NCBI RefSeq assembly: GCF_040218065.1
Contig: NZ_JAVJQE010000009.1
Span: 1 to 64,000 of the forward strand
Direction: 5' to 3'
From: Marivibrio sp040218065
Lineage (GTDB): Bacteria; Pseudomonadota; Alphaproteobacteria; UBA8366; Aestuariispiraceae
Length of the DNA: 64,000 bases
Shown piece by piece: positions 33,797-42,037 of this stretch. The notes under the pieces are model-generated. The model was not told where the DNA came from. It was given only the letters and a program-made list of their open reading frames with translations, and made no database searches. Position 1 is the first letter of the stretch; each line of letters opens with the position of its first letter. Made by a program: the position numbers and the translations under genes.

Positions 33797-35179
33797 TCAG
33801 GACGCGGCGGCGAGGCTCTGAGCGAGCGCAGCGCGCTCGGTCTTCAACTGTTCGGCGATCAGGAAGGCGAGCTCCAGCGCCTGCGGCCCGTTGAGACGCG
33901 GGTCGCAATGGGTGTGATAGCGCGCGGACAGCCCGTCGTCTGTGATCGCCTGAGCCCCGCCCAGACACTCCGTCACGTCGCGGCCCGTCATTTCGAAATG
34001 CACGCCGCCGGCGTAGGTGCCTTCGGCTGCGTGGACTTCAAAGAAGCTGCGCACCTCCGCCAGGATGCGGTCGAAGGGACGCGTCTTGTAACCGCTCTCC
34101 GCCTTGATCGTGTTGCCGTGCATCGGGTCGGACGACCAGACGACCTTTCGGCCCTCGCGCTCGACCGCCCGGATAAGGGCCGGCAGATGCTTCTCCACCT
34201 TATCGTGCCCCATGCGTGCGATTAGCGTCAGGCGGCCCGCCTCATTGTGCGGATTGAGGATGTCGATCATCCGCAACAGGTCGTCGGGGTCCAGGCTCGG
34301 CCCGCACTTCATGCCGATCGGATTGTCGACGCCGCGCAGGAACTCGACATGGGCGCTGTCCGGCTCGCGCGTCCGGTCGCCGATCCACAGCATGTGGGCG
34401 GAGCAGTCGTAGTGCTTCTTGCTGATGCTGTCCTGCCGGGTCAGCGCCTGCTCGTACCACAGCAGCAGCGCCTCGTGGCTGGTGTAGAACTCGGTCTCCT
34501 GGATCTGCGGCACCCGGTCGGCGGTCAGGCCGCAGGCGGCCATGAAGCTCAGACACTCGGTCAGCCGCTCCGCCAGTTCGCCGTAGCGTTCGCCGGCGGG
34601 GCTGTTGGAGACGAAATCCTGGGTCCACTGATGCACCTGATGCAGGTCGGCGAAGCCGCCCTGGGCGAAGGCGCGCAGCAGGTTCAGCGTCGCCGACGCC
34701 TGATTATAGGCGCGCAGCATGCGCTCCGGATCCGGCCTGCGGGCGGCGGGGTCGAAATCGATGCCGTTGACGATGTCGCCGCGATAGCTCGGCAGCTCGA
34801 CCCCGTCCTGGGTCTCCAGCGGAGCCGACCGGGGCTTGGCGAACTGACCGGCCAGACGCCCGACCTTCACAACCGGGCAGGCCGCCCCGAAGGTGAGCAC
34901 GACCGCCATCTGCAGCAGCACCTTGAACGTGTCGCGGATGTTGTTGGCGCTGAACTCGGCGAAACTTTCGGCGCAGTCGCCGCCCTGCAGCAGAAAGGCG
35001 CGGCCTTCCGCGACCTCGCCCAGCGCCTTCTTCAGCTTGCGCGCCTCGCCCGCAAAGACCAGCGGGGGATAGGCGGCCAGCGTCGCTTCGACCTCCTGCA
35101 GCTTCGCCGGATCCTCATACTCCGGGACCTGCTTGATCGGCTTGTCGCGCCAGCTCTGCGGCGTCCATGCACCCGCCAT
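33797..35179 (-). CDS. Class II DAHP synthase
   Basis: A 460-residue class II (plant-like) 3-deoxy-D-arabino-heptulosonate-7-phosphate synthase, the first step of the shikimate pathway, joining PEP and erythrose-4-phosphate. Diagnostic segments: WTPQSWRDKPIKQVPEYED, FLLQGGDCAESF (metal Cys), VGRLAGQFAKPRS, SSDPMHGNTIKAESG and GGVHFEMTGRDVTECLGGA, with the metal-binding His and Glu. Start: ATG before AGAWTPQSW; a longer frame upstream is non-family. Divergent from the BON lipoprotein gene. Confidence 0.95.
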   Translation of the reverse strand: MAGAWTPQSWRDKPIKQVPEYEDPAKLQEVEATLAAYPPLVFAGEARKLKKALGEVAEGRAFLLQGGDCAESFAEFSANNIRDTFKVLLQMAVVLTFGAACPVVKVGRLAGQFAKPRSAPLETQDGVELPSYRGDIVNGIDFDPAARRPDPERMLRAYNQASATLNLLRAFAQGGFADLHQVHQWTQDFVSNSPAGERYGELAERLTECLSFMAACGLTADRVPQIQETEFYTSHEALLLWYEQALTRQDSISKKHYDCSAHMLWIGDRTREPDSAHVEFLRGVDNPIGMKCGPSLDPDDLLRMIDILNPHNEAGRLTLIARMGHDKVEKHLPALIRAVEREGRKVVWSSDPMHGNTIKAESGYKTRPFDRILAEVRSFFEVHAAEGTYAGGVHFEMTGRDVTECLGGAQAITDDGLSARYHTHCDPRLNGPQALELAFLIAEQLKTERAALAQSLAAAS

Positions 35180-35382
35180 GATCTCGTTCCTCGTAAAAAG
35201 CCAGGGTTCGCGCCCGCCTCGCGCCGTCCGCGCGGCTGCGCCAGGGGCCTTGTCTATCGCGCCCGGCCTCACTTTTCCACAGCGAAAGCGGGATTGAAAG
35301 AGCGCGGGCGGTGGCGATCCGGCGCGCGCGAGGCTAAGCTCGCCCCCGGGAGGCGGTCTGTCGAGGAAGAAGAGGCCCCATC

Positions 35383-35961
35383 ATGTCCAATCCGATCCGT
35401 CAGGCGCTCGCCGCCGGCCTGCTGCTGCTGGCCGGCGGGCTCGCCGCCTGTTCTCCGGTCACGGTCGCCCAGCGCGCGCTGGAGGACCGCTCGGTCGCCG
35501 ACATCCGCGAGGACAACCGCATCGTCGTCGCCGTCAACAAGCTGATGGCGAAGTACGAGACCGTCTCCGTGTCGACCGAGATCTACGAGCAGCATCTGCT
35601 GATCTACGGGATCCTGGAGACCGAGAGCGCCTACGAAGGCTTCCGCAACGACGTCGGCAAGATCGAGGGGATCGAGCGCCTCTACTGGCATGTGGAGCAG
35701 ATGAGCGAGGCGGAGCGGGAGGCCCGCGAGGACGAGATGCTCGGCTTCGCGCAAGGTTTGAAAGTCAAGGCGCTGATCGAGAAGGACTGGCTGCAGGCGG
35801 AAGGGGTCGAAAGCTTGAATTTCCGCGTCGCCGTCGACCCGTTCGCCGCCGCCTACATCCTCGGCCGCGCGAAAAGCCAGATGGAAATGGAGCGCGCGAT
35901 CGCCGTCGTCCGCAATACCGAAGGCGTGCGCCGGGTCCGCAACTACGCCGCGGTGCGCTGA
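35383..35961 (+). CDS. BON-domain lipoprotein
   Basis: A 192-residue exported lipoprotein. The signal LAAGLLLLAGGLAAC ends in a lipobox (LAAC), so Cys23 should be lipidated. Two BON-like alpha/beta repeats follow: about residues 35-105 (RIVVAVNKLMAKYETVSVSTEIYEQHLLIYGILET) and 120-190 (GLKVKALIEKDWLQAEGVESLNFRVAVD). BON proteins such as OsmY and DolP bind phospholipid or help keep the outer membrane intact. Monocistronic, facing the GcvT-like gene across a GC hairpin. Confidence 0.85.
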   Translation: MSNPIRQALAAGLLLLAGGLAACSPVTVAQRALEDRSVADIREDNRIVVAVNKLMAKYETVSVSTEIYEQHLLIYGILETESAYEGFRNDVGKIEGIERLYWHVEQMSEAEREAREDEMLGFAQGLKVKALIEKDWLQAEGVESLNFRVAVDPFAAAYILGRAKSQMEMERAIAVVRNTEGVRRVRNYAAVR

Positions 35962-35970
35962 GCGGCGGAC

Positions 35971-35996
35971 GGGCGGGCGACCTTCGCCGCCCGCCC
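35971..35996. terminator. GC hairpin between convergent genes
   Basis: A 9-bp stem (GGGCGGGCG/CGCCCGCCC) around an eight-base loop, placed between two converging stop codons. It has no U tract on either strand, so it is a possible bidirectional terminator at best. Confidence 0.4.
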
Positions 35997-36015
35997 GCCG
36001 CCCGAAACGCTTCGG

Positions 36016-37218
36016 TTAGTCGCCGATGCGCTCGGGGATGTCGACCAGCTTGCCGCGCGGGATGGCGCGATCCTTGTCGTACATCGGCAGTTCGCACAGT
36101 TCGCCCGGATGGACCTGGCCGTCCTTACAGTCGACGTCGACGCGCGTGCCGGGCCCGTGCTCGGGATCGTCCATGCGCACGAAGGCCACGCCGCACTGGA
36201 GATAGGGCGACCAGGCGCTGGAGCAGACCAGCCCCACCTCCTCATTGTCGATCTTGATGGCGCGGCCGTTCCAGGGGAAGGCGCCCTCGCCCTCGACTTT
36301 CATGCCCCACAGCCTGCAGCGACGATCGGCCTTCATCAGGGCCTCGCGGCCCACGAACTCGCCTTTCTCGAAATCGACCATCGCGCCGAGGCCGACGTCG
36401 AAGGGAGTCGTCGTCTCGTCGAAGTCGGAGCCGGCGTTGAGCAGGCCGGACTCGATCCGGCGCGCGCCGAAGATGGAGATCGGGCGCAGGCCGAACGCCT
36501 CGCCCACCTCGGCGATGCGGTCGCCGACGGCTTCCGCGTCGATGTCGGGGGTCATGTAGTATTCCCAGCCCAGCTCGTTGGTGAAGCCGGTGCGGGTGAT
36601 CAGCAGCTCCTGGCCTGCGATCGAGACGGTCGCGCTGTCGAAGTAACGGAAGGGCTCCGGATAGGGGCCGTCGATCGCGGCCTCCAGGATCTTCAGCGAA
36701 TTCGGCCCCTGCACCTGGCTGATCCAGAGATTGGGGTCGATCACCTCGACGTCCAGGCCGCGGCCGTGGGCCTTCAGCCAGGAATAGAGGTCGCCCTCGG
36801 CCTGGCCGTACCAGAAGCGATCCTCGGCCAAGCGCACCAGCACGCCGTCGGTGATCATCCCGCCCTCGTCATAGCAGGCGAACTGGTAGGAGCAGCGCCC
36901 GACCTTCACCTTCGAGACGTCGCGGGTGAAGACGAAGTTCAGCAGGCGCACCGCGTCGGGACCGCGGATCTCCAGCGCGTATTCGCCGGTGTGGCGGGTC
37001 ACCGCCTCGCGGCGGATGGCCCAGTACATGTCCTCGGCCGGGACGCTCGGGAAGCGAAGCGCGACGAGACGGTTGTTGTAGAGCCCGAATTCCGGGTCGA
37101 ACGGCAGTTCCTGATAGACCAGCGGATGGGGCATCATGGTGCGCATCAACTCGGCGCGGTTCGGCCCGCCGAGCGGCAGGGCCTTGACGGCGAAACGGAC
37201 CTCTTCACGACGCGGCAT
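36016..37218 (-). CDS. GcvT/DmdA-like tetrahydrofolate-dependent aminomethyltransferase family protein
   Basis: A 400-residue protein of the GcvT fold, whose members pass one-carbon units to tetrahydrofolate (glycine cleavage T protein, DMSP demethylase DmdA, dimethylglycine and sarcosine enzymes). Family blocks: HTGEYALEIRGPDAVRLLNFVFTRDVS, ISQVQGPNSLKIL, LITRTGFTNELGWEYYM, RRIESGLLNAGSDFDETTTPFDVGLG and KGEFVGREAL. The block order resembles DmdA-like proteins more than true GcvT, but the substrate residues cannot be judged by eye. No glycine cleavage H or P gene is nearby. The ATG with GGAGGAAAGG upstream decides the start. Confidence 0.75.
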   Translation of the reverse strand: MPRREEVRFAVKALPLGGPNRAELMRTMMPHPLVYQELPFDPEFGLYNNRLVALRFPSVPAEDMYWAIRREAVTRHTGEYALEIRGPDAVRLLNFVFTRDVSKVKVGRCSYQFACYDEGGMITDGVLVRLAEDRFWYGQAEGDLYSWLKAHGRGLDVEVIDPNLWISQVQGPNSLKILEAAIDGPYPEPFRYFDSATVSIAGQELLITRTGFTNELGWEYYMTPDIDAEAVGDRIAEVGEAFGLRPISIFGARRIESGLLNAGSDFDETTTPFDVGLGAMVDFEKGEFVGREALMKADRRCRLWGMKVEGEGAFPWNGRAIKIDNEEVGLVCSSAWSPYLQCGVAFVRMDDPEHGPGTRVDVDCKDGQVHPGELCELPMYDKDRAIPRGKLVDIPERIGD

Positions 37219-37387
37219 AACCTTTCCTCCTCGGCGGTTTTTCGGTGGTTTTGTTTCGCCGAGAGGTAAGAGAGCGTTCGCTTTTCGACTGTCGCACAAA
37301 CGACGCGCAACGGGCCTGTGCAATCCTACAGGCGACACGCGGTTTCAAGGCCGCCGCGTACGCCCGCGCGCCCCGCCGCACGCGACG

Positions 37388-38224
37388 TCACGCCGCATTC
37401 TCCGGCCGGCCGGCCAACGCCCGGGCGTACAGCACCAAAGGATCGCCGTCGGCGTCGCGCTTGAAGTCGCAGCCGAGATAGCCGTGGGCCAGCAGGTCCT
37501 GCTGCCGCGCCTCGTCCATCGCCGGGACGGCGACGGGCGCGACGTTGGGGTCGAAGGTGACGGGGCGGCCGACATCCTTGTGCAGCAGCACGCGCAGCTT
37601 GGCCCCGCGCGGGGTGGGGTGCATGTAGGCGATCTGGCGCACCGCCATGCCGGCGCGCGTCATGTTGCGGCAGGACGGCGTGTTGCGCGGGCTGGCGTTG
37701 GCCAGGAAATGCCGGCACCCGCGGGCCAGCGCGTGATCCATGCGCACGCGGATCATCACCCGCTGCAGGCCCCGCCCGCGTAGGTAGGGCGGCGCGTAAA
37801 CCCCGTCGATGTGGGCGACGGCCGAGCGCTCCTCGGCCGGGACGGCGCCGGACCCTTCGGGCAGCAGATCGGCGAAGCTCTCAAGTCGTCCGCCCGGCAG
37901 GCCGAGGAAGCAATAGCCCTCCAGCCGGCCGTCGACGAACAGGCCGAAGACCGCCCCCTCCCCGTCCATGAAAAGCTGGATCTCCTCCGGCGGATGCGGG
38001 TGGAAGAGATCCCAATCGGCGTCGCCGATCAGGCGCGCCGCTTCCTGCTGAACGGCGTCGAGCGCCTCAAGAGAGTCCGGGCCGAGAGCGCGTACGTCGT
38101 AGGCGACCTCCCGCCCCTCGACGCGCAATCGGCCGGCGGCGCGCAGCGTGGGATCACCCGCGGGGACGGTCGCGTCTGCAGGCGGCGTCTGCGCGGCCGG
38201 CGGGGCGTTCTCGCGGCTCACCAC
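37388..38224 (-). CDS. GNAT-family N-acetyltransferase
   Basis: A 278-residue protein with a GNAT core in its middle: VFGLFVDGRLEGYCFLGLP, then AVAHIDGVYAPPYLRGRGLQRVMIRVRMDHALARGCRHFLANAS, where RGRGLQ is the acetyl-CoA pyrophosphate loop, and NTPSCRNMTRAGM resembling the usual N-x-x-S/A...G-F. The C-terminal ~80 residues are an extra domain of unknown role. It starts with GTG and overlaps the preceding periplasmic-binding gene by seven bases, so it ends the fdhD operon. The acceptor substrate is unknown. Confidence 0.75.
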   Translation of the reverse strand: MVSRENAPPAAQTPPADATVPAGDPTLRAAGRLRVEGREVAYDVRALGPDSLEALDAVQQEAARLIGDADWDLFHPHPPEEIQLFMDGEGAVFGLFVDGRLEGYCFLGLPGGRLESFADLLPEGSGAVPAEERSAVAHIDGVYAPPYLRGRGLQRVMIRVRMDHALARGCRHFLANASPRNTPSCRNMTRAGMAVRQIAYMHPTPRGAKLRVLLHKDVGRPVTFDPNVAPVAVPAMDEARQQDLLAHGYLGCDFKRDADGDPLVLYARALAGRPENAA

Positions 38225-39255
38225 GCCGGCTCCTCGGCGCCGACGATCTCCGCGAAGCGCAGGAGCGGCAGCGGCGGATAGGACGCGACCGCGCGGGCCG
38301 TGTCGATGTTCACGACATAGGAAAAGCGCGACAGCGTCTCGATCGGGATCGTGCCGGGATCGCGACCTTCGACCAGGATTTGCTTGGCCTTAAAGGCGGT
38401 GAAGCGACCCAGCGCGACATAAGAGCTGACCAGGCCCGCCATCACCCCGTGCTCCCGGATAACGCGTTCGGTCGCCGCAAAGCTCGGGAGCCGCAGACGC
38501 TTCGCCTCCTCGGCGTAGAGCGCGCCCCAAGCCCCGATATAGCTGTCCGGCCCGATATAGAGCGCATCGACGCCCTCGGCTGCGATTTCCTGCAGTCGGG
38601 CGGTCAGCGCCTCGCCGCCGATCGCCTTGCCGTCTTCGTCCAGCGGCGCGGCCCGCTCCACCAGTTCAAGGCCGAGCCTCGGGGCCGCCTCGCGCAGCCG
38701 CTCCATCGTCCAGAGCATGTTGCTTTCGGCGGGATTGTAGAGGACCCCCAGCCGCGCGACCGGGAGATAGGCTTGGATCGCGCGCAGTTGGGCTTCGACG
38801 TCGGCGACGTGGCTCGTGCCGGTGACGTGGCGGCCGGAGCCGGCGAGGCTCTCGGTCAGCTTCGCGCCCTGCGGGGTCGTCACCATCGTGAACACATGCG
38901 GCGTCTCCGTTATGTGCGCCTGCGGGTCGGCCGCGTCATAGCGCCCTGAGAGCGCGAGCGCCGGGCCGGTCCCCCAACTGTAGACGAGGTCCGGCGGGTC
39001 GGCCTTGATCTCCGCGATGAGCGCCGGAAAGCGGCTTCGGTCGCGCTCGACGTCGCGGTGGCGGATGTCGACCGACAGGCCGGCGTCACGAAAGCCGGCG
39101 ACGAAGCCGTCCTCCACCGCCGTCCAGCCGCGCCACGTCACCACCGTGATGACGAAGGGATCCTCAGGCGAGCCGTCGCCGGCGGCGGCTTGCCCCGGAC
39201 CCGTCAGGATGAGAGCGCCTAACAGCGCCGCCAGAACCGGTCTTCCCCGTCGCAT
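38218..39255 (-). CDS. Orphan ABC-type periplasmic binding protein (ABC_sub_bind)
   Basis: A 345-residue exported binding protein of the TrpX/DUF534-like ABC substrate-binding family. The signal peptide is RPVLAALLGALILTGPGQAAAG. The two-lobe fold shows in FVITVVTWRGWTAVEDGFVAGFRDAG, ALIAEIKADPPDLVYSWGTGPALAL, ARLGVLYNPAESN and VDALYIGPDSYIGAWGALY. Family members bind hydrophobic or small organic ligands. No permease or ATPase gene is adjacent, which suggests a sensor or a distant partner. I chose the ATG with GAGG upstream; a GTG 36 bases earlier is possible. Downstream of mobA, overlapping the GNAT gene. Confidence 0.8.
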   Translation of the reverse strand: MRRGRPVLAALLGALILTGPGQAAAGDGSPEDPFVITVVTWRGWTAVEDGFVAGFRDAGLSVDIRHRDVERDRSRFPALIAEIKADPPDLVYSWGTGPALALSGRYDAADPQAHITETPHVFTMVTTPQGAKLTESLAGSGRHVTGTSHVADVEAQLRAIQAYLPVARLGVLYNPAESNMLWTMERLREAAPRLGLELVERAAPLDEDGKAIGGEALTARLQEIAAEGVDALYIGPDSYIGAWGALYAEEAKRLRLPSFAATERVIREHGVMAGLVSSYVALGRFTAFKAKQILVEGRDPGTIPIETLSRFSYVVNIDTARAVASYPPLPLLRFAEIVGAEEPAW

Positions 39256-39316
39256 CGCCCGCCTCGCCGCCGTGACGCCCTGTTGTATCACGGACGCGCG
39301 GGCTTGTATGCGCGCC

Positions 39317-39997
39317 TCAGCCGATCCGCGCCATCAACCGTTCGGCCGTCGCGACGTCGTCGGGGCTGTTGGCGTTGAAGAAAGGGTCCACCGGCTCGGC
39401 GGCGAATTCGACCTGGATGAGCTTGTGCCGGCCGGTCCAGCGATCGACCTTCCTGATCTCATCGTCGACCATCGCGCGGCGCAGATCGTCGGCGAGGCGC
39501 ACCGGCCAGAGGCCGACGACCGGATGCGCGCGGCCGTCCGAGGCCGCGCAGGCGAGGTCGGCGCCTGCGCGCTCCACCGCCTGGGACAGGCGGCTGACCA
39601 GATTCTTCGGCAGAAACGGCGCATCGCCCGGAAACGTGGCCAGCCACTGCGCCTGCGGATGCACGCGGCGCGCCCATTCGAGACCCGACAGCACGCCCGC
39701 CAGCGGCCCCGGATTGCCGTCCATCGTGTCGGCGATGACGTCCATGCCGTAATAGGCGAAGCGTCCAGGGTCGCCGTTGGCGTTAAGGGCGAGCGCGTCC
39801 ACCTGCGGGCGCACCCGATCCAGGATATGCTCCAGGATCGGTTTGCCGGCGAGCGCGGTCATCGGTTTGTCGCCGCCGCCCATGCGCCGCGCCAACCCGC
39901 CGGCCAGCACCACGCCGACTACGCCGCCCTCCGCAGCGCCTTCAGCGGCCTCGCGGACCCGCGAGTCCGCGCTACTCGCCGTCGTCTCCTCCGTCAT
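39317..39997 (-). CDS. mobA: Molybdenum cofactor guanylyltransferase
   Basis: A 226-residue nucleotidyltransferase that joins GMP to molybdopterin to give the bis-MGD cofactor of enzymes such as formate dehydrogenase. Motifs: VVLAGGLARRMGGGDKPMTALAGKPILEHIL (GTP-binding loop), LALNANGDPGRFA, and TFPGDAPFLP (metal-binding Asp). Start: ATG before TEETTASS; it overlaps the end of the diguanylate cyclase gene by 26 bases. It shares its operon with fdhD and lies near moaA, a molybdoenzyme cluster. Confidence 0.93.
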   Translation of the reverse strand: MTEETTASSADSRVREAAEGAAEGGVVGVVLAGGLARRMGGGDKPMTALAGKPILEHILDRVRPQVDALALNANGDPGRFAYYGMDVIADTMDGNPGPLAGVLSGLEWARRVHPQAQWLATFPGDAPFLPKNLVSRLSQAVERAGADLACAASDGRAHPVVGLWPVRLADDLRRAMVDDEIRKVDRWTGRHKLIQVEFAAEPVDPFFNANSPDDVATAERLMARIG

Positions 39998-40946
39998 ATA
40001 TCTTGTCCCTCCCAGGTTCGTCAGCGCGCCAGCCGACCACGCGGTTCCTGCCGCCGCGTTTCGCCTCGTAGAGCGCCTCGTCCGCGCGCTCAATCACCGT
40101 CTTCAGGCCCACGCCGGGCGCCGCCGCCGCCACGCCGAAAGAGGCCGTGACGTGCAGCTCCTCGCCGTTCTCAAGGCCGACCGGCCGCTCCTCCAAGGCT
40201 TCGCGCAGACGCTCCAACACGCTGCGCGCGACGCCGGGCGAGGCGTTGGGAAGCGAGACCAGGAATTCCTCCCCGCCGTAGCGGTAGATGGAGTCGCTCG
40301 GCCGAAGCCGCGACAGGAATCGGCCGGCGACGGCCCGCAGCACCTCGTCGCCGACCGCATGGCCGTGCACGTCGTTTACCTGCTTGAAGCGGTCGATGTC
40401 CGCAAGGGCGATCGCCAGCCCTCGGCCGGTCGCGCTCCCGCCGCCCGCCGCGCGGGCGTACTCCGCCTCCAGCTCCGCCGCCATCGCCGCGCGGGTCGAG
40501 AGGCCGGTAAGCGGGTCGAGTTCGGAAACCGCCTTGCGGAAGGCGTCGCGCAGGCGGCGCGCGCGGCTTCGGAATTCATCCTCGCGGCGCACCAACTCGT
40601 CATATTCGCCGACCGGCACAGGTTTGGCGTCGGTCGCGCGCTCGGCCAGCACGCGCGACAGGCTGTGCACCTCCAGATAACAACGCCAAAGATCGCCCAA
40701 GGCCGGTTGCTGCAGCAGCGGATCGTCCGCGTGGATCGTGTACCAGCGCCCGAACTCGGTCGCGAGATGCTGGTCTTCCTGCAGCAGATCCGGGTCGGGC
40801 GGGATGCGGCAGACCAACGCGCGCCGCCAGCGGCTCATCCAGCGCTCGTGCTCCTCCAACGCGTCGTCGAGCGCGGCGAGCACGTCGCCGGCCTTCAGAA
40901 CGGCCGCGCCCTCTTCCTGGGAGGGGGCGCGGCGTTCAGCCGTCAT
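39972..40946 (-). CDS. Diguanylate cyclase with CZB-like sensor domain
   Basis: A 324-residue soluble GGDEF protein that should make cyclic di-GMP. The active-site GGEEF is at 224-228, preceded by an intact inhibitory site (Arg215-x-x-Asp218) and by DPLTGLSTRAAM and ADIDRFKQVNDVHGHAVGD. The N-terminal ~100 residues align with the zinc-binding CZB domain of DgcZ: His33 and His94 are kept, but the Cys and the other His positions read Thr63 and Tyr90, so normal zinc sensing is doubtful. There is no membrane segment. It overlaps fdhD by 11 bases and mobA by 26, so all three are translationally coupled. Confidence 0.88.
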   Translation of the reverse strand: MTAERRAPSQEEGAAVLKAGDVLAALDDALEEHERWMSRWRRALVCRIPPDPDLLQEDQHLATEFGRWYTIHADDPLLQQPALGDLWRCYLEVHSLSRVLAERATDAKPVPVGEYDELVRREDEFRSRARRLRDAFRKAVSELDPLTGLSTRAAMAAELEAEYARAAGGGSATGRGLAIALADIDRFKQVNDVHGHAVGDEVLRAVAGRFLSRLRPSDSIYRYGGEEFLVSLPNASPGVARSVLERLREALEERPVGLENGEELHVTASFGVAAAAPGVGLKTVIERADEALYEAKRGGRNRVVGWRADEPGRDKIYDGGDDGE

Positions 40947-41865
40947 CGCCTTCGCGCGCGGCCTTGCGCCGGGCGGCCTTGGGCTCGTCCGCCGCCTGGG
41001 CGGGATCGGCGTCGTACTCGATGCGCTCCGCCCCTGAGAGGGCGAGAAAGCGCTTGCCGCGCGCTCGGCCGATCAACGTCAGCCCGGTCTCTCGCGCCAA
41101 TTCCACCCCCCAGGCGGTGAAGCCGGAGCGCGAGATCAGGATCGGGATGCGCATCTGCACCGTCTTGATCACCATCTCGGAGGTGAGGCGTCCGGTGGTG
41201 TAGAAGACCTTGTCCTCCGGGGAGACGCCGTTGAGGAACATGTAGCCGGCGATCTTATCGACCGCGTTATGCCGGCCGACATCCTCCATATAGACCAACG
41301 GCTTATCGCGCTGGCACAGCACGCAGCCGTGAATCGCGCCGGCGGTCAGATAAAGACTGTCGGTCGTATTGATCTTGTGGGTCAGCGCGTAGAGGTCGGA
41401 GGTCTTGAGGCGCGCGGCCGCGTCGAGGCGGATGTCCTCGATCTTCTCCATCAGATCGCCGAAGACCGTCCCCTGGGCGCAGCCGGAGGTGCGGGTCTTC
41501 TTCTTCAGCTTCTCTTCGTAATCGGTCTCGCGAGCCGTGCGCACGACGACGAGATCGAGATCCTCGTCGACGTCGATTCCCGTGATCTCGTCGTCCGCGC
41601 GCAGCATGTTTTGATTGAGCAGGAAGCCGACGGCCAGATATTCCGGAAAGTCGCCGATCGTCATGTTGGTGACGATCTCTTGCCCGTTGAGAAACAGCGT
41701 CAACGGTCGTTCGACCACGACCCGCGTCTCGACGCGGGCGCCGTCCTGGTCCACCCCCTCCACCGCCTGGGTCAGGCGGGGGTCCTGCGGGTCGGGGCCG
41801 AGCACGTAGTCGGGCGTCCTCTCGGAGGCGGCGTCAGTCGGCTTCGCGGCGGTTTCGGTGCTCAT
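40936..41865 (-). CDS. fdhD: Formate dehydrogenase accessory sulfurtransferase
   Basis: A 309-residue FdhD, which carries sulfur from a desulfurase to the Mo-bisMGD cofactor of formate dehydrogenase. Hallmarks: RPLTLFLNGQEIVTNMTIGDFPEYLAVGFLL, MEDVGRHNAVDKIAGYMFL, TTGRLTSEMVIKTVQMRIPILISRSGFTAWGVELARETG. The sulfur-carrying loop reads TSGCAQGT, with one Cys instead of the CxxC of the E. coli protein. This form is known in a second FdhD branch. Start: ATG before STETAAKP. First gene of the minus-strand operon, divergent from moaA. No formate dehydrogenase gene is in the window. Confidence 0.93.
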   Translation of the reverse strand: MSTETAAKPTDAASERTPDYVLGPDPQDPRLTQAVEGVDQDGARVETRVVVERPLTLFLNGQEIVTNMTIGDFPEYLAVGFLLNQNMLRADDEITGIDVDEDLDLVVVRTARETDYEEKLKKKTRTSGCAQGTVFGDLMEKIEDIRLDAAARLKTSDLYALTHKINTTDSLYLTAGAIHGCVLCQRDKPLVYMEDVGRHNAVDKIAGYMFLNGVSPEDKVFYTTGRLTSEMVIKTVQMRIPILISRSGFTAWGVELARETGLTLIGRARGKRFLALSGAERIEYDADPAQAADEPKAARRKAAREGDDG

Positions 41866-41920
41866 GTCGCCTACTATGGAAGGCCTGGGGCGGCGCGACA
41901 AGCCAAGCGCCTCCGGGGTG

Positions 41921-41949
41921 TTGGACTCGCGATGTGATCCTTATATAGT
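41921..41949 (+). promoter_or_regulatory. Candidate moaA promoter
   Basis: TTGGAC and TATAGT separated by 17 bases in the fdhD-moaA divergent region; predicted start near 41956, giving a leader of about 80 bases. Confidence 0.5.
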
Positions 41950-41959
41950 CGGCATCAAA

Positions 41960-41970
41960 TGGTCACACCA
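41960..41970. promoter_or_regulatory. Candidate GntR-type operator
   Basis: TGGTCACACCA fits the FadR-subfamily consensus TGGTnnnACCA exactly. It lies just downstream of the predicted moaA transcription start, a position suited to repression, between fdhD and moaA. No GntR gene is adjacent. A single short site can occur by chance. Confidence 0.35.
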
Positions 41971-42037
41971 CTTCGCCGCCTGGGATCGTCGGCGCGGGGT
42001 GGAGAAGGACAGCCTGCGGGGTAGGAGATACACAGTC

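Noticed and set aside
37219..37387. Glycine-type riboswitch upstream of the GcvT-like gene
   Set aside because: The region is short and I could not find paired aptamer helices or conserved core bases.
41866..42037. Molybdenum-cofactor riboswitch in the moaA leader
   Set aside because: The leader after the predicted start is only about 80 bases and I cannot find the long multi-helix structure of that motif.
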